Part shown: piece by piece, positions 1 through 8,508 of the stretch
Layout: each line of letters begins with the position of its first letter
How positions within the stretch are numbered: the stretch's first letter is position 1
Source: CAZFOB01 sp964520325
GTDB taxonomy: Bacteria; Actinomycetota; JAICYB01
Reading direction: 5' to 3'
DNA: 64,000 nucleotides
Assembly (NCBI GenBank): GCA_964520325.1
Contig: CAZFOB010000002.1
Span: 248,001 to 312,000, forward strand
Notes under the pieces: model-generated
Database searches by the model: none
What the model saw: only the letters and a program-made list of their open reading frames with translations
What the model was told of the DNA's origin: nothing
Made by a program: the position numbers and the translations under genes

Positions 1-406
1 CTGGATTCTCGGTGTGTACGAACTGCGCGAGGTCTTGCTCGCCGAACCTGATCGTGGCGTTCGGGAAGTAGATCGCGTTGTTCTGCACGGTCCAGCCGAT
101 GTGATCGAGGTGCAGGTGGGTGAGCAGGACGAGGTCGACGTCCTCGGGCTTGCATCCGGCAGCCTCGAGCCCGGCCGGGAGCTCGCCGCCGGCGAACTGT
201 GGCGTCGAGATCGGACCGAGTCCCGCGTCGATCAGCACGGTGAGCTCGCCGGTACGCACGAGGAAGCACCCGATCGGCACCTCGAGCATCCCGTCAGGTC
301 CGGCAAGTGCAGCGTGCTGACCCCAGTCGTCGGCCCCGAAGTACGTGGGCGGCATCTTGAAGAAGCCGTCTGAGATCGACGTGATCTCGAGCTCGCCGAT
401 GCGCAT
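1..406 (-). CDS. MBL-fold metallohydrolase, 3' end cut by window edge
   Basis: The first 135 residues of a metallo-beta-lactamase-fold hydrolase are present; the gene runs off the left edge. The metal-binding signature HLHLDH lies near residue 107, after a typical strand (VDLVLLTHL), and DAGLG near residue 62 fits the conserved Asp of the fold. The ATG at 406 opens a beta-strand (MRIGELEITSISDGFF) usual for this family. Substrate cannot be told from this part: lactonases, glyoxalase-II-like and other hydrolases share these motifs. It points the same way as the toxin-antitoxin genes to its right, about 10 nt from the toxin stop. Confidence 0.85.
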   Translation of the reverse strand, partial: MRIGELEITSISDGFFKMPPTYFGADDWGQHAALAGPDGMLEVPIGCFLVRTGELTVLIDAGLGPISTPQFAGGELPAGLEAAGCKPEDVDLVLLTHLHLDHIGWTVQNNAIYFPNATIRFGEQDLAQFVHTENP

Positions 407-416
407 GGCCCGGACC

Positions 417-857
417 CTACGTCTTGGGCGAAGAGCGAAGCAAGCGTGCGACCGCCCGCTCGTCCAAGGGGTCGACGCGCTTCAGTCCTCTGACGCCGTC
501 GAACGCAGCGTCGGCGCTCACGATCGTCCGCAATCCCAGCTCGAGGCACGTCGCCGCATGGATCCGGTCGTTGGCGCCGAGCGCGCGACCCACATCAAGC
601 GCGATCGCGCGTCGAAGAATGTCCTCCGTGATCGACAAGATGGGCGACAACGTCTCGCAGTAGTACTTCGTGGCACCGTCGGCCTCGGCTAAACGGCCAC
701 GAAGCTCTAGATGCCACACCTCTTCGAGCACGGCGGTTGAAACGCGGCCCTCGACCTCACCATTGGCCACGGCGAGAACCACGGCGCGGCACGGCTCTCT
801 GTAGACCGAGTCCGTCAGTCGGTAGATCAAGACGTTCGCGTCGATGAGGAAGCTCAC
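417..857 (-). CDS. PIN-domain toxin, VapC type
   Basis: A 146-residue PIN-domain protein, the expected size for a VapC-type ribonuclease toxin. The acidic residues that bind Mg/Mn are visible: Asp6 in LIDANVLIY, Glu45 in TAVLEEVWH, Asp97 in GANDRIHAA, and Asp116/Asp120 near the C-terminus. VapC proteins cut tRNA or rRNA when released from their antitoxin; the target here is unknown. The start is a GTG at 857 whose sequence overlaps the antitoxin stop by 4 nt (GTGA), so toxin is translated after antitoxin, the usual VapBC order. Confidence 0.88.
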   Translation of the reverse strand: MSFLIDANVLIYRLTDSVYREPCRAVVLAVANGEVEGRVSTAVLEEVWHLELRGRLAEADGATKYYCETLSPILSITEDILRRAIALDVGRALGANDRIHAATCLELGLRTIVSADAAFDGVRGLKRVDPLDERAVARLLRSSPKT

Positions 858-1105
858 ATCGGCGGGACGACGTCCCGCCCTTCGTCGATCATCGCGTTGA
901 GCTGGTCGATGGGGACGAACGGGATCCGGATCGCTTCAAGACGTTCGAGCGCGGCTCGCCTCTCCTCTCTCGAGAATGGCTGAATCTGCGCGTCGATCGC
1001 TTCGCGGATCACGGCGGCAGCAGAACTTCCCCGTCTCTTCGCTTCGGTGTCGACCCTCCGGCGCTGTTCGGGTGTCAGCAAGAGCTGCATGCGTTCGCTG
1101 TACAT
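854..1105 (-). CDS. Antitoxin of the VapBC-type pair, ribbon-helix-helix
   Basis: A small protein of about 83 residues with an N-terminal ribbon-helix-helix pattern (MQLLLTPEQRRRVDTEAKRR, then SSAAAVIREAI) and an acidic C-terminal tail that would wrap the toxin. It should neutralise the neighbouring PIN protein and repress its own promoter. I prefer the ATG at 1105 because related antitoxins begin with a MYxER-type sequence; a GTG at 1120 and an ATG at 1090 are also possible. The DNA around the start repeats TGTATG twice, which could be part of an autoregulatory operator. Confidence 0.8.
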   Translation of the reverse strand: MYSERMQLLLTPEQRRRVDTEAKRRGSSAAAVIREAIDAQIQPFSREERRAALERLEAIRIPFVPIDQLNAMIDEGRDVVPPM

Positions 1106-1127
1106 ACACACAGCATACACATGCCCG

Positions 1128-3500
1128 TTATGAGTCGCTGGGTGCGTGCATCTGGGCCCACATCTCGGGCGTGATCAGCACCGCACGCGCCTTCGAGCCT
1201 TCCTGCGGCCCGACCACGCCCTTGCGCTCGAGCAGGTCCATCAAACGTCCCGCGCGCGAGAAGCCGACGCGGAGCTTGCGCTGGAGCATCGAGGTCGAAC
1301 CCATCTGCGAACGCACGACAAGCTCCATCGCCTCGTCGAAGAGCGCGTCGCCATCGTCATCGCCATCAAGGTCGTCATCGCTCGTCGCGGCCACGAGAGC
1401 CGATGGCTCATAGACGGGCTTGGCCTGGTTGCGGATCCAGGTCGTGAGCTCCTCGAGCTCCTTCTCGGTCACGTAGGCGCCCTGCACGCGGCGTGGCTTG
1501 GACGTTCCCGTCGGCAGGTAGAGCATGTCGCCGTGTCCGACGAGCTTGTCGGCGCCACCCATGTCGAGGATGACGCGCGAATCGGTCTGCGATGCCACAG
1601 CGAAGGCGATACGCGACGGGACGTTGGCCTTGATGAGCCCGGTGACCACGTCGACCGACGGACGCTGTGTCGCGATGACGAGGTGGATCCCCACCGCACG
1701 CGCCATCTGCGCGATGCGGCAGATCGAGTCCTCGACGGCTCGCGCGGCCACCATCATGAGGTCGGCAAGCTCGTCGATGAACACGGCGATGTACGGGAGC
1801 CATTCGCGCGCCTCCCCATCGTCGTAGAGCGCCAACTGTCCCGACTTCTGAGCTTCGTTGTAGAAGTCGATGTTGCGCATCCCGACACCCGACAACAGTT
1901 CATACCGCCGTTCCATCTCGCGCACGACCCACGACAGCGTTTCGGCGGCGCGCTTGGGATGGGTCACCACCGGTGAGACGAGGTGCGGAAGGTCGGCGAA
2001 GTGCGAGAGCTCGACCATCTTCGGATCGATGAGGACGAGACGAACCTCGTCGGGACGCGCACGGACGAGCAGCGAGGCGATGAGCGCGTTCAGGCACGAC
2101 GACTTGCCGGCGCCGGTCGATCCTGCGATGAGCAGGTGAGGCATCTCCGCGAGATTGATGACGTTCGGCGCTCCGGAGATGTCCTTGCCGAGCACGACCG
2201 TGAGCGGATGCGTCTCGTCGCGCCACAGCTGCGACTGCACCACGTCGCCGACCATGACAAGATCGCGATCACGGTTCGGTACTTCGACGCCGATCGCCGA
2301 TTTACCGGGGATCGGCGCGATGAGCCGGACGTCGGGCGAACCGAGCGCATACGCGATGTCGTCGGCCAGACGGAGCACCTGAGAGACCTTCACCCCGGAG
2401 CCGAGCTCGACCTCGTACCGCGTCACCTGAGGACCACGAGTCATCGCCGTTACCGCCGCATCGACCCCGAAGTCCTGCAGGGTGCGTTCGAGCACTCGTC
2501 CGACCTCTTCAGCTCCCCGCCCTGACTTGGCCTTGCCCTCAGAGCGGCGAAAGATCGACGGCGGAGGAAGCTTGTAGTCCTTCCAGCGATCGGTTCCGCC
2601 GCGCGCGGCCTCGTCCATCGGCAGCTTGATGTCGAGGCTGGCCTGCTGAAGATGAACGGGCGGCAAAGGTTCGCCGGACCGCGCCTTCACGACCGAGTCG
2701 AGCTCGGTTGTGACGTACATGTCCGGGCTCACGGAGTCGTCGATCGGGACAAGGACCTCGTCCGGCGTCTCGTCGGCGATGACGCGCGGCGATGCGGGTT
2801 CGAGCTCCGTGCGTGCTTCGCGCGACCACAGGGAACGGAACGCCGAGTACGCATGCTTGCCGATCCAGATGACGACAGCCCAGAACCAGATCCATAACGC
2901 CTGCGCCGCACGCTTGAGTGGAGTCTTCGTCACGATGCACGCACCGAGAGCACCGGCGAACGTGCAAGCGAGCGCGCCGGCCCACGCGCCGATATAGGTG
3001 CGCAGCGGAACGGCGACGAGCGCACCGACTGCACCTCCGCCGGCCGCAAGGCCGTCCCATCCGGCGGTCAATGGACTCGTGCCGCTCGCAAGATGTGAGA
3101 CTCCCGCGGCGGCGAAGGTGATCAGCGTCGAGCCGACGAGGATACGTCCGGCCTCTTCACGCCGGACGAACGCGGCCACCGAGATGACGAGCGTCGCGAG
3201 CGGAACGAGGTACGCGATCTTGCCGAAAGCCCCCCGCAGGACCCAGCCGACCCATGAGCCGACCGGACCTGCGGAATCGAACAGTGACAAACCCATGAGG
3301 ATCGCGAGGAAGAGCACCGACAGTCCCAGTGCATCGGGGCCGTGCGAACGCCATCCCGCCGGCCGAGTCTTCGGCCGGCGGGGTGGCCCCCCAGTCTTGG
3401 TGCGCGCGTGCGGCCGCGAGGCCCTTCCCTTCTTTCGGCCTCGGCCCTTCGGCCTGCGTGAACCTTTGCGTTGTGTTCCGAGCACACCCGCCCCTTTCAT
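1128..3500 (-). CDS. ftsK: DNA translocase FtsK/SpoIIIE
   Basis: A 790-residue FtsK/SpoIIIE-family DNA pump that moves chromosomal DNA through the closing septum. In order: a basic N-terminal tail rich in Arg/Lys; about four to five membrane segments (residues 57-215); an acidic linker; the alpha/beta RecA-like motor with Walker A GSTGAGKSS at about 461-469 and Walker B (VFIDELADLM); and a C-terminal gamma winged helix (ending MLQRKLRVGFSRAGRLMDLL) that reads polar sequence motifs. ATG at 3500 is chosen; a TTG lies immediately upstream. It follows dapA by about 33 nt, as in other actinobacteria. Confidence 0.97.
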   Translation of the reverse strand: MKGAGVLGTQRKGSRRPKGRGRKKGRASRPHARTKTGGPPRRPKTRPAGWRSHGPDALGLSVLFLAILMGLSLFDSAGPVGSWVGWVLRGAFGKIAYLVPLATLVISVAAFVRREEAGRILVGSTLITFAAAGVSHLASGTSPLTAGWDGLAAGGGAVGALVAVPLRTYIGAWAGALACTFAGALGACIVTKTPLKRAAQALWIWFWAVVIWIGKHAYSAFRSLWSREARTELEPASPRVIADETPDEVLVPIDDSVSPDMYVTTELDSVVKARSGEPLPPVHLQQASLDIKLPMDEAARGGTDRWKDYKLPPPSIFRRSEGKAKSGRGAEEVGRVLERTLQDFGVDAAVTAMTRGPQVTRYEVELGSGVKVSQVLRLADDIAYALGSPDVRLIAPIPGKSAIGVEVPNRDRDLVMVGDVVQSQLWRDETHPLTVVLGKDISGAPNVINLAEMPHLLIAGSTGAGKSSCLNALIASLLVRARPDEVRLVLIDPKMVELSHFADLPHLVSPVVTHPKRAAETLSWVVREMERRYELLSGVGMRNIDFYNEAQKSGQLALYDDGEAREWLPYIAVFIDELADLMMVAARAVEDSICRIAQMARAVGIHLVIATQRPSVDVVTGLIKANVPSRIAFAVASQTDSRVILDMGGADKLVGHGDMLYLPTGTSKPRRVQGAYVTEKELEELTTWIRNQAKPVYEPSALVAATSDDDLDGDDDGDALFDEAMELVVRSQMGSTSMLQRKLRVGFSRAGRLMDLLERKGVVGPQEGSKARAVLITPEMWAQMHAPSDS

Positions 3501-3533
3501 CAAACCGGTACGCTCTTTGAACCGAGTAGCGGG

Positions 3534-4412
3534 TTAGAGCGCGCCGAGTTCGCTGAGAGCTTTCCTGACGTCTTCGACCTCGTCCGCATTCGCCGCACGA
3601 AGCGGCGGACGCGGAGCACCAACGTTGAACCCGAGCATGTTGACGGCGGCTTTGATCGGTGTCGGGTTGAAGGTGGTCAGTGCCCCGTGCACCCGCCGCT
3701 CGAGCAACTGGATCTGTAGCGCGCGCTTCGTGTCGCCTCGCTCCCACGCGTCGAACTGCTCGTGGATGAGATCGCCCATCACGTGACTGACAACGCTGAT
3801 CACTCCAACCGCACCGATGGATTGGTACGCGATCGTCTGGTCGTCGTCACCCGAATACAGCTCGAAGTCCTCCGGCAGAAGCGCAACGAGCAACGTCGAT
3901 GCCGAGATGTCCTTGCTGGCGTCCTTGATGCCGACGATGTTCGGGTGCTCGGCGGCGCGAACGATCGTGTCGACCTCGGCCTTGAGCGCAGTACGGAACG
4001 GGACGTCGTACAGGAGAACGGGAAGGTTGCTCGAGTCGGCGACCGTGCGGAAGTGATGAAGGAGCGCGTCCTGCGGCGGACGGTTGTAATACGGAGTCAC
4101 GACGAGCGCACCGTCGACGCCGGCTTTCTCCGCCTCGCGAGTGAGATGGACGGAGTGTTCGGTCGAGTTCGTGCCCGTGCCGGCGATCACGTTCGCGTCG
4201 GAACCAACCGCATCCTTCACGGCGCGGAAGAGGGTCGCCTTCTCGTCGTCGGAGAGCGTGGCCCCTTCTCCGGTCGAACCTGCCACGACCAGACCATCCG
4301 AGCCATGGCCGATCAGGTGTCGAGCGAGCTTCTGAGCCTCCTCGACGTCGACCGACCCGTCCTCGTGGAACGGGGTGACCATCGCGGTGATAACACGTCC
4401 GAACCGAGCCAT
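3534..4412 (-). CDS. dapA: 4-hydroxy-tetrahydrodipicolinate synthase
   Basis: A 292-residue class I aldolase barrel that condenses pyruvate with aspartate semialdehyde, the first committed step of lysine and diaminopimelate synthesis. The Schiff-base lysine lies in IVGIKDASKD, the threonines that bind the pyruvate carboxyl in GSTGEGATLS, and the catalytic tyrosines in VVTPYYNRP and LLYDVPFRT. The last motif differs from the usual YNVPGRT: Gly is Phe, though Arg is kept. A strong GGAGGAGG ribosome site precedes the ATG. dapB lies 7 kb away in the same direction. A related aldolase (e.g. KDG aldolase) is less likely given dapB in the same region. Confidence 0.92.
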   Translation of the reverse strand: MARFGRVITAMVTPFHEDGSVDVEEAQKLARHLIGHGSDGLVVAGSTGEGATLSDDEKATLFRAVKDAVGSDANVIAGTGTNSTEHSVHLTREAEKAGVDGALVVTPYYNRPPQDALLHHFRTVADSSNLPVLLYDVPFRTALKAEVDTIVRAAEHPNIVGIKDASKDISASTLLVALLPEDFELYSGDDDQTIAYQSIGAVGVISVVSHVMGDLIHEQFDAWERGDTKRALQIQLLERRVHGALTTFNPTPIKAAVNMLGFNVGAPRPPLRAANADEVEDVRKALSELGAL

Positions 4413-4606
4413 GTGTCCTCCTCCCCGGGGCTTCCTGTGAGCCTTGGACCGAGCAGTCTAGGCCCTTCTCGCACCGGGGAACTGCCCCAATATAGAGCAG
4501 GAACAACACCAAGCACAGGAAGCACAGACATACGCGGTAGAGTCGGCGCCTGGAACGCATCAAGTACCCCCAGAAGCTCACCGACCACCTCTCGGCTCCC
4601 GACGAG

Positions 4607-5275
4607 GTGGACCTCACCTTTGTGGTCGGCTTCGACGGATGGGTGGAGGACCTCGAGCGCTTCCACGCCTCAGCCGTCGAGCATCTCCACGCCGACTGGG
4701 AGCTCGTCGTGGTGGACAATCCGGTGGACGCCGCGGGTTCGGAGCTCATCGGCTCCCTCGATCGCGTTCGTCACGTTCCGCTTCGCGATGCGGTCGGCTA
4801 CGGCGCCGGGCGCAACATCGGCCTCCGAAAGTCCCGCGGGCGCATCGTTTGCGTCGTCGACACCTCCGTCGAGATCGAAGGCGATCTCGAGCTCGGCGGC
4901 ATCTTCGCCGATCCCGAAGTCGGTCTCATCGGCAGATGGGGCGTTGTCGTCGAAGGCGACCATCATTTCGTTCCTTCGCAAGGCCCGGACGTCGACGGCG
5001 TCGAGGGCTACTTCATCGCCATGCGCAGGGCCGACCTGTCACGCACCGGTCTCTTCGACCCGAAGTTCCGCTTCTACCGCAACGCCGACATCGACTTCTC
5101 GTTCCAGGTACGCGACGCCGGGCTTCGAACGATCGTCGACGCGACGCTACCTATCGCGCGTCATGAGCATCGACTGTGGGAGAACACGCCTGAACGTGAC
5201 GATCTCTCGCGCAAGAACTTCGGACGCTTCCGTCAGCATTGGGGCAACCGACCCGACCTGATCACTCACCGCTGA
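4607..5275 (+). CDS. Family 2-like glycosyltransferase
   Basis: A GT-A-fold glycosyltransferase of about 222 residues. Visible elements are the first Rossmann strand (LTFVVGFDG), VVVDNPVD, the nucleotide-sugar region GYGAGRNIGLRKSRG, a VVDTSVE segment where a DxD metal motif is expected but the second Asp is absent, EGYFIAMRRAD, and the acceptor-side DIDFSFQVRDAG. Donor and acceptor are unknown. The GTG at 4607 places the start just before the first strand and has no good ribosome site; the frame is open back to about 4540, so initiation may be further upstream. It is the only plus-strand gene in the first 8 kb and converges on the GNAT gene with a 14-nt overlap. Confidence 0.75.
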   Translation: MDLTFVVGFDGWVEDLERFHASAVEHLHADWELVVVDNPVDAAGSELIGSLDRVRHVPLRDAVGYGAGRNIGLRKSRGRIVCVVDTSVEIEGDLELGGIFADPEVGLIGRWGVVVEGDHHFVPSQGPDVDGVEGYFIAMRRADLSRTGLFDPKFRFYRNADIDFSFQVRDAGLRTIVDATLPIARHEHRLWENTPERDDLSRKNFGRFRQHWGNRPDLITHR

Positions 5276-5786
5276 GATCGATCCTGTATCGGACCTCGTC
5301 GACGCCAAGTCCTTCGAGGAACTGCGACGTCCCATCCGCATACCATCCACCGCGTTCGAAGAAGCGTCGCGCGCGAACGTTTCCTTCGAGCACCCACAAC
5401 TTTGCCTCGCTGTACACGACGCGAAGAGCCTCGAGGGCGGTTTGCATCAACGACAAACCGACACGATGGTTCCAGGACGTCGGCAGTACGTAGATCGCGT
5501 GCACCTCGCCCACCGCGGGTGAAGCGTCGGCGTCCCGGCATGATCCTGCACCAACGAAACCGACGATGACGCGCTCATCCTCAGCGACGTACACGTGCTT
5601 GAGTTCGGACTCGCCGTCGCCGCCAAACCACGAGCGCCATCGTCGCGCTCGTTCGTCAACGGACATCGCGTCGAGGATCGCCTGGTCCACGATGCCCCGA
5701 TAGGCACCCTGCCACGTCCGCACGTGGACCTCGGCGATCGCTCTTGCGTCATCCAGCGTTGCTTCACGCACAACGGTTGTCGTCAC
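5262..5786 (-). CDS. GNAT-family N-acetyltransferase
   Basis: A 174-residue single-domain GNAT acetyltransferase. The N-terminus (VREATLDDARAIAEVHVRTW) is the usual first strand and helix, AIYVLPTSWNHRVGLSLM is motif A with a changed acetyl-CoA loop (Q/RxxGxG is not intact: NHRVGL), and LWVLEGNVRARRFFERGGW is motif B. The acceptor cannot be inferred. The start is a GTG at 5786. Its 3' end overlaps the convergent glycosyltransferase by 14 nt. Confidence 0.85.
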   Translation of the reverse strand: MTTTVVREATLDDARAIAEVHVRTWQGAYRGIVDQAILDAMSVDERARRWRSWFGGDGESELKHVYVAEDERVIVGFVGAGSCRDADASPAVGEVHAIYVLPTSWNHRVGLSLMQTALEALRVVYSEAKLWVLEGNVRARRFFERGGWYADGTSQFLEGLGVDEVRYRIDLSGE

Positions 5787-5805
5787 ACCGGCATGCTACG
5801 GACGG

Positions 5806-6315
5806 TCAGCCGGTCTGAGGTGTAGGACGGCCTGGCTGGTCGCCGCCGCGGCCTTCGCGGGTTGGGATCATCACCTTGCGAACGAACTCGCAGACGACCT
5901 GACCGTCCTGCTTATAGGCGATCGTGCGCACCTTGACGATGCCGCGGTCGTTCTTCGACTTCGACGGTGCGACCTCGAGCACTTCGGTCTCCGCATAGAT
6001 CGTGTCGCCGTGGAACGTGGGCGCCGGGTGCTTGAGGTTCTCGATCTCGAGGTTCGCGATCGCCGAACCCGATACATCCCGCACGCTCATCCCGAGCGCG
6101 AGCGAATACACGAGGTTCCCAACAACGACGTTGCGGCCGAACTGCGTCGCCTCCTTCGCGTAGTGGTCGTTGGTGTGAAGGGGATGGTGGTTCATCGTGA
6201 TCATGCAGAACAGATGGTCGTCGTACTCGGTGATCGTCTTACCGGGCCAGTGCTTGTATACGTCACCGACGGTGAAGTCTTCGAGGCAACGTCCGAACGG
6301 AAACTCCTGACTCAT
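5806..6315 (-). CDS. MaoC-family (R)-hydratase
   Basis: A 169-residue single hotdog-domain hydratase acting on an enoyl-CoA or mesaconyl-type CoA thioester. The catalytic segment is MITMNHHPLHTNDHYA: the histidine is kept, but the Asp of the usual GDxNPxH motif is replaced by Asn, a variant I know from actinobacterial MaoC proteins with the TMNxxPLH sequence. With the acyl-CoA dehydrogenase at 7050 and the CoA-ester lyase at 9837 it resembles the mycobacterial citE/maoC/fadE19 set linked to branched-chain amino acid breakdown; that parallel is inference. Confidence 0.85.
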   Translation of the reverse strand: MSQEFPFGRCLEDFTVGDVYKHWPGKTITEYDDHLFCMITMNHHPLHTNDHYAKEATQFGRNVVVGNLVYSLALGMSVRDVSGSAIANLEIENLKHPAPTFHGDTIYAETEVLEVAPSKSKNDRGIVKVRTIAYKQDGQVVCEFVRKVMIPTREGRGGDQPGRPTPQTG

Positions 6316-6344
6316 CTCTCCTCCAGTTCGATGTTCGCGTGCCG

Positions 6345-7043
6345 CTATCGGAGCAGCGGGAACTTCTCGGCCAGGGGCCCGAGGGTGAAACGCTCGTTGC
6401 TCTCGAGCGGGCGGCGGCCGGTTCCCGAAAGGATGAATGTCTTATCGTCCCAGCCCATGCCCACCGGCAACTTGGCTCCGAGAAGCCCGGACAGGATCCC
6501 CTTCACGATCGGGACGGCGTCCGGATGCAAACGCTCACCGCGCAGCGTTGCGTGGCTGAGATCCATCGTATGGACACCGAACTCGAGCACGCGGGAAGCG
6601 ACGAACTCCCCGAACAGCATCGCTCTGTGGCCCGACCGCTTGATCACCCGGTCTGCCGGGATCTCCGCCAGACCGGCCATCGCGCCGTCCACCGCCGACT
6701 CGAGTGACGTCCTGATCTCGTCGCCAGTACGTCCACCGGCCTCTTCGATGACCCGTTCTTTGATCACGTCGGAGAACGTCTTGGACGGATCCTCACCTTC
6801 GCGGGGTCCGTCGGGGTCGTAGCCGTAGTAGCCGACCCGGTCGATCTCGGGCGTACCGTCGAACGGTTGGGCGTTGTCGCCGACGAGGCGGACGAGCATG
6901 CCTTCGCAGTGAGCGACAAGTTCCTTCACCGTCCATCCGGGACACCGCGTCGGGCGTTCCCAATCTTCCGGAGCGAGCTCGCCGACTAGAGCAACGAGCT
7001 CCTTGCATTGCACCTCGAAAACGTCGCGCTCAGGAGAGTCCAT
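6345..7043 (-). CDS. Maleylpyruvate isomerase family mycothiol-dependent enzyme
   Basis: A 232-residue member of the DinB/MDMPI superfamily. The N-terminal helix pair with PTRCPGWTVKELVAHCEG holds the first metal-ligand histidine (His45); RVLEFGVHTMD supplies Glu154 and His158, matching the H/E/H zinc triad of mycothiol-dependent maleylpyruvate isomerase. The exact reaction is unknown; the family includes isomerases, S-transferases and proteins of unknown role. It lies 6 nt from the acyl-CoA dehydrogenase stop and so is probably co-transcribed with it. A second family member is at 9109 on the other strand. Confidence 0.82.
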   Translation of the reverse strand: MDSPERDVFEVQCKELVALVGELAPEDWERPTRCPGWTVKELVAHCEGMLVRLVGDNAQPFDGTPEIDRVGYYGYDPDGPREGEDPSKTFSDVIKERVIEEAGGRTGDEIRTSLESAVDGAMAGLAEIPADRVIKRSGHRAMLFGEFVASRVLEFGVHTMDLSHATLRGERLHPDAVPIVKGILSGLLGAKLPVGMGWDDKTFILSGTGRRPLESNERFTLGPLAEKFPLLR

Positions 7044-7049
7044 CGGTGC

Positions 7050-8228
7050 TCAGATCTTGTACCGCTCGAGGAGCTGACGTCCGATGACCATCTTCTGGAT
7101 CTCGGACGTCCCTTCGCCGATGACCAGGAACGGCGCGTCGCGGTACAGACGCTCGACAACGAACTCCTTCGAGTAGCCGTACCCGCCAAAGATACGCATC
7201 GCCTCCATTGTGACTTCGACACATGTTTCGGCACAGAACAGCTTCGCCATGCCGGCCTCGAGGTCGGTGCGCTCTCCCCTGTCCTTCTTCTGCGCGGCGT
7301 TCAGCATCAAGAGCCTGGACGCCTCGATCTTCGTCGCCATGTCGGCGAGCTTGAACTGGATCGCTTGGTGATGCGCGATCGGACGTCCGAAGGTCTCGCG
7401 CTCCTGCGCGTAGCGGATCGACTCCTCGAACGCGCGCTGCGCAACCCCGATCGCGCGTGCCGAGACGTTGACGCGTCCGACCTCTATACCGGCCATCACC
7501 TGGTAGAAGCCCTGGCCCTCTTCGGCGCCGAGCAGGTTCTCGACGGGAACCTCGAAGTTGTCGAAGATCAGCTCCGTCGTCTCAACGCCCTTGTAGCCGA
7601 GCTTTTCGATGTTCGGAGGGATCTCGAGGCCGGGCATCCTGTCGACGCCCGGCTCTTTGTCGACGATGAGCATCGCCATGCCCTTGGACGCCGGCTTCGC
7701 GGCCGGATCGGTCTTGCACAGCAGCATCACGATCCCGGAGCGAAGGCCGTTCGTTACCCACATCTTCGTCCCGCTCACGCGGTAGACGTCACCGTCGCGG
7801 ATGGCTTTGCAACTGATGGCCTGGACGTCCGATCCGGCGTGGGGCTCGGACATCGACAACGCGGCACGTATCTCGCCGGTCGCCATGCGCGGGAGGTACT
7901 TCTGCTTCTGGGCCTCGGTGCCGAACGTCTCGAGCTGCCACGCGGCGATGAAGTGTGTGTTGAGGATCCCGGACAGCGACATCCATCCGCGCGCGAGCTC
8001 GATGACCACGAGTGCGTAGGTCGTCAGCGGTTGGCCGAGCCCCCCGTACTCCTCAGGGATCTTGAGGCCGAAGAGCCCGATCTCCTTCATCTTCTCGACG
8101 ATCTCGGCCGGATAGGTGTCGGCGTGCTCGAGGTCGTTGGCGACGGGAATGACGTCCTTGTCCACGAAGTCGCGGACGGTCTGGACGATCTCTTTCTGGA
8201 TGTCTGTGAGATCGGCGATGACTGTCAA
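7050..8228 (-). CDS. Acyl-CoA dehydrogenase
   Basis: A 392-residue FAD acyl-CoA dehydrogenase that introduces an alpha-beta double bond. It shows SMSEPHAGSDVQAISCKA (FAD/substrate loop), GTKMWVTNG, and at the C-terminus RIFGGYGYSKEFVVERLYRD, with the catalytic Glu position near IGEGTSEIQKMVIG. I place the start at the TTG at 8228: AGGAGG lies at the right distance upstream and the length fits the family, whereas the longer open frame adds nearly 125 unrelated residues. It begins the minus-strand unit ACAD - isomerase-like - MaoC. Short-chain or branched-chain acyl-CoA is the likely substrate. Confidence 0.93.
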   Translation of the reverse strand: MTVIADLTDIQKEIVQTVRDFVDKDVIPVANDLEHADTYPAEIVEKMKEIGLFGLKIPEEYGGLGQPLTTYALVVIELARGWMSLSGILNTHFIAAWQLETFGTEAQKQKYLPRMATGEIRAALSMSEPHAGSDVQAISCKAIRDGDVYRVSGTKMWVTNGLRSGIVMLLCKTDPAAKPASKGMAMLIVDKEPGVDRMPGLEIPPNIEKLGYKGVETTELIFDNFEVPVENLLGAEEGQGFYQVMAGIEVGRVNVSARAIGVAQRAFEESIRYAQERETFGRPIAHHQAIQFKLADMATKIEASRLLMLNAAQKKDRGERTDLEAGMAKLFCAETCVEVTMEAMRIFGGYGYSKEFVVERLYRDAPFLVIGEGTSEIQKMVIGRQLLERYKI

Positions 8229-8304
8229 TGGTTCCTCCTCGCGCAGCGCGCTGTAGCCTACCAACGAAGGCGTGAATGCCCCTCTGAGCAGGTAGAATAG
8301 GGGG

Positions 8305-8508
8305 ATGGAGAACCCATCGCTCCTGATCGGAAAACGCATCCGAGTCGCTCTCGGGCTGCAGCGTAGCGGCATCCGGATGATGCGGCAGAACTTTATCCGT
8401 CGCAACGCGGACGCATCAAAGAGCGAGATCGACGAGATGCTCCGAAGCTGGATGCGCGATCGTCCGGGCGACGCGCCCGGGGTTGTCTCGCGTCGATTCG
8501 CCGATTGA
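8305..8508 (+). CDS. Small partner of a nucleotidyltransferase pair (putative antitoxin)
   Basis: A 67-residue basic protein containing GIRMMRQNFIRRNADASKSE followed by an amphipathic MLRSWMRDRPGD. I recall proteins of this size and pattern (MRQNLRR...ADP..SxxEIxxxLxxWLxxRPG) being recurrently encoded directly before AbiEii-like nucleotidyltransferases, but I know no assigned function. Its TGA overlaps the TTG start of the next gene by 4 nt, so the two are translationally coupled, which fits an antitoxin-toxin arrangement. It has no recognisable DNA-binding domain. Confidence 0.7.
   Translation: MENPSLLIGKRIRVALGLQRSGIRMMRQNFIRRNADASKSEIDEMLRSWMRDRPGDAPGVVSRRFAD

Noticed and set aside
3762..5261. 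Plus-strand frame of 499 codons spanning dapA and the glycosyltransferase
   Set aside because: It is antisense to dapA and out of frame with the glycosyltransferase, with low-complexity Ser/Arg translation.
7008..8300. Plus-strand frame of 430 codons
   Set aside because: Antisense to the acyl-CoA dehydrogenase; composition is typical of a reverse-strand shadow.
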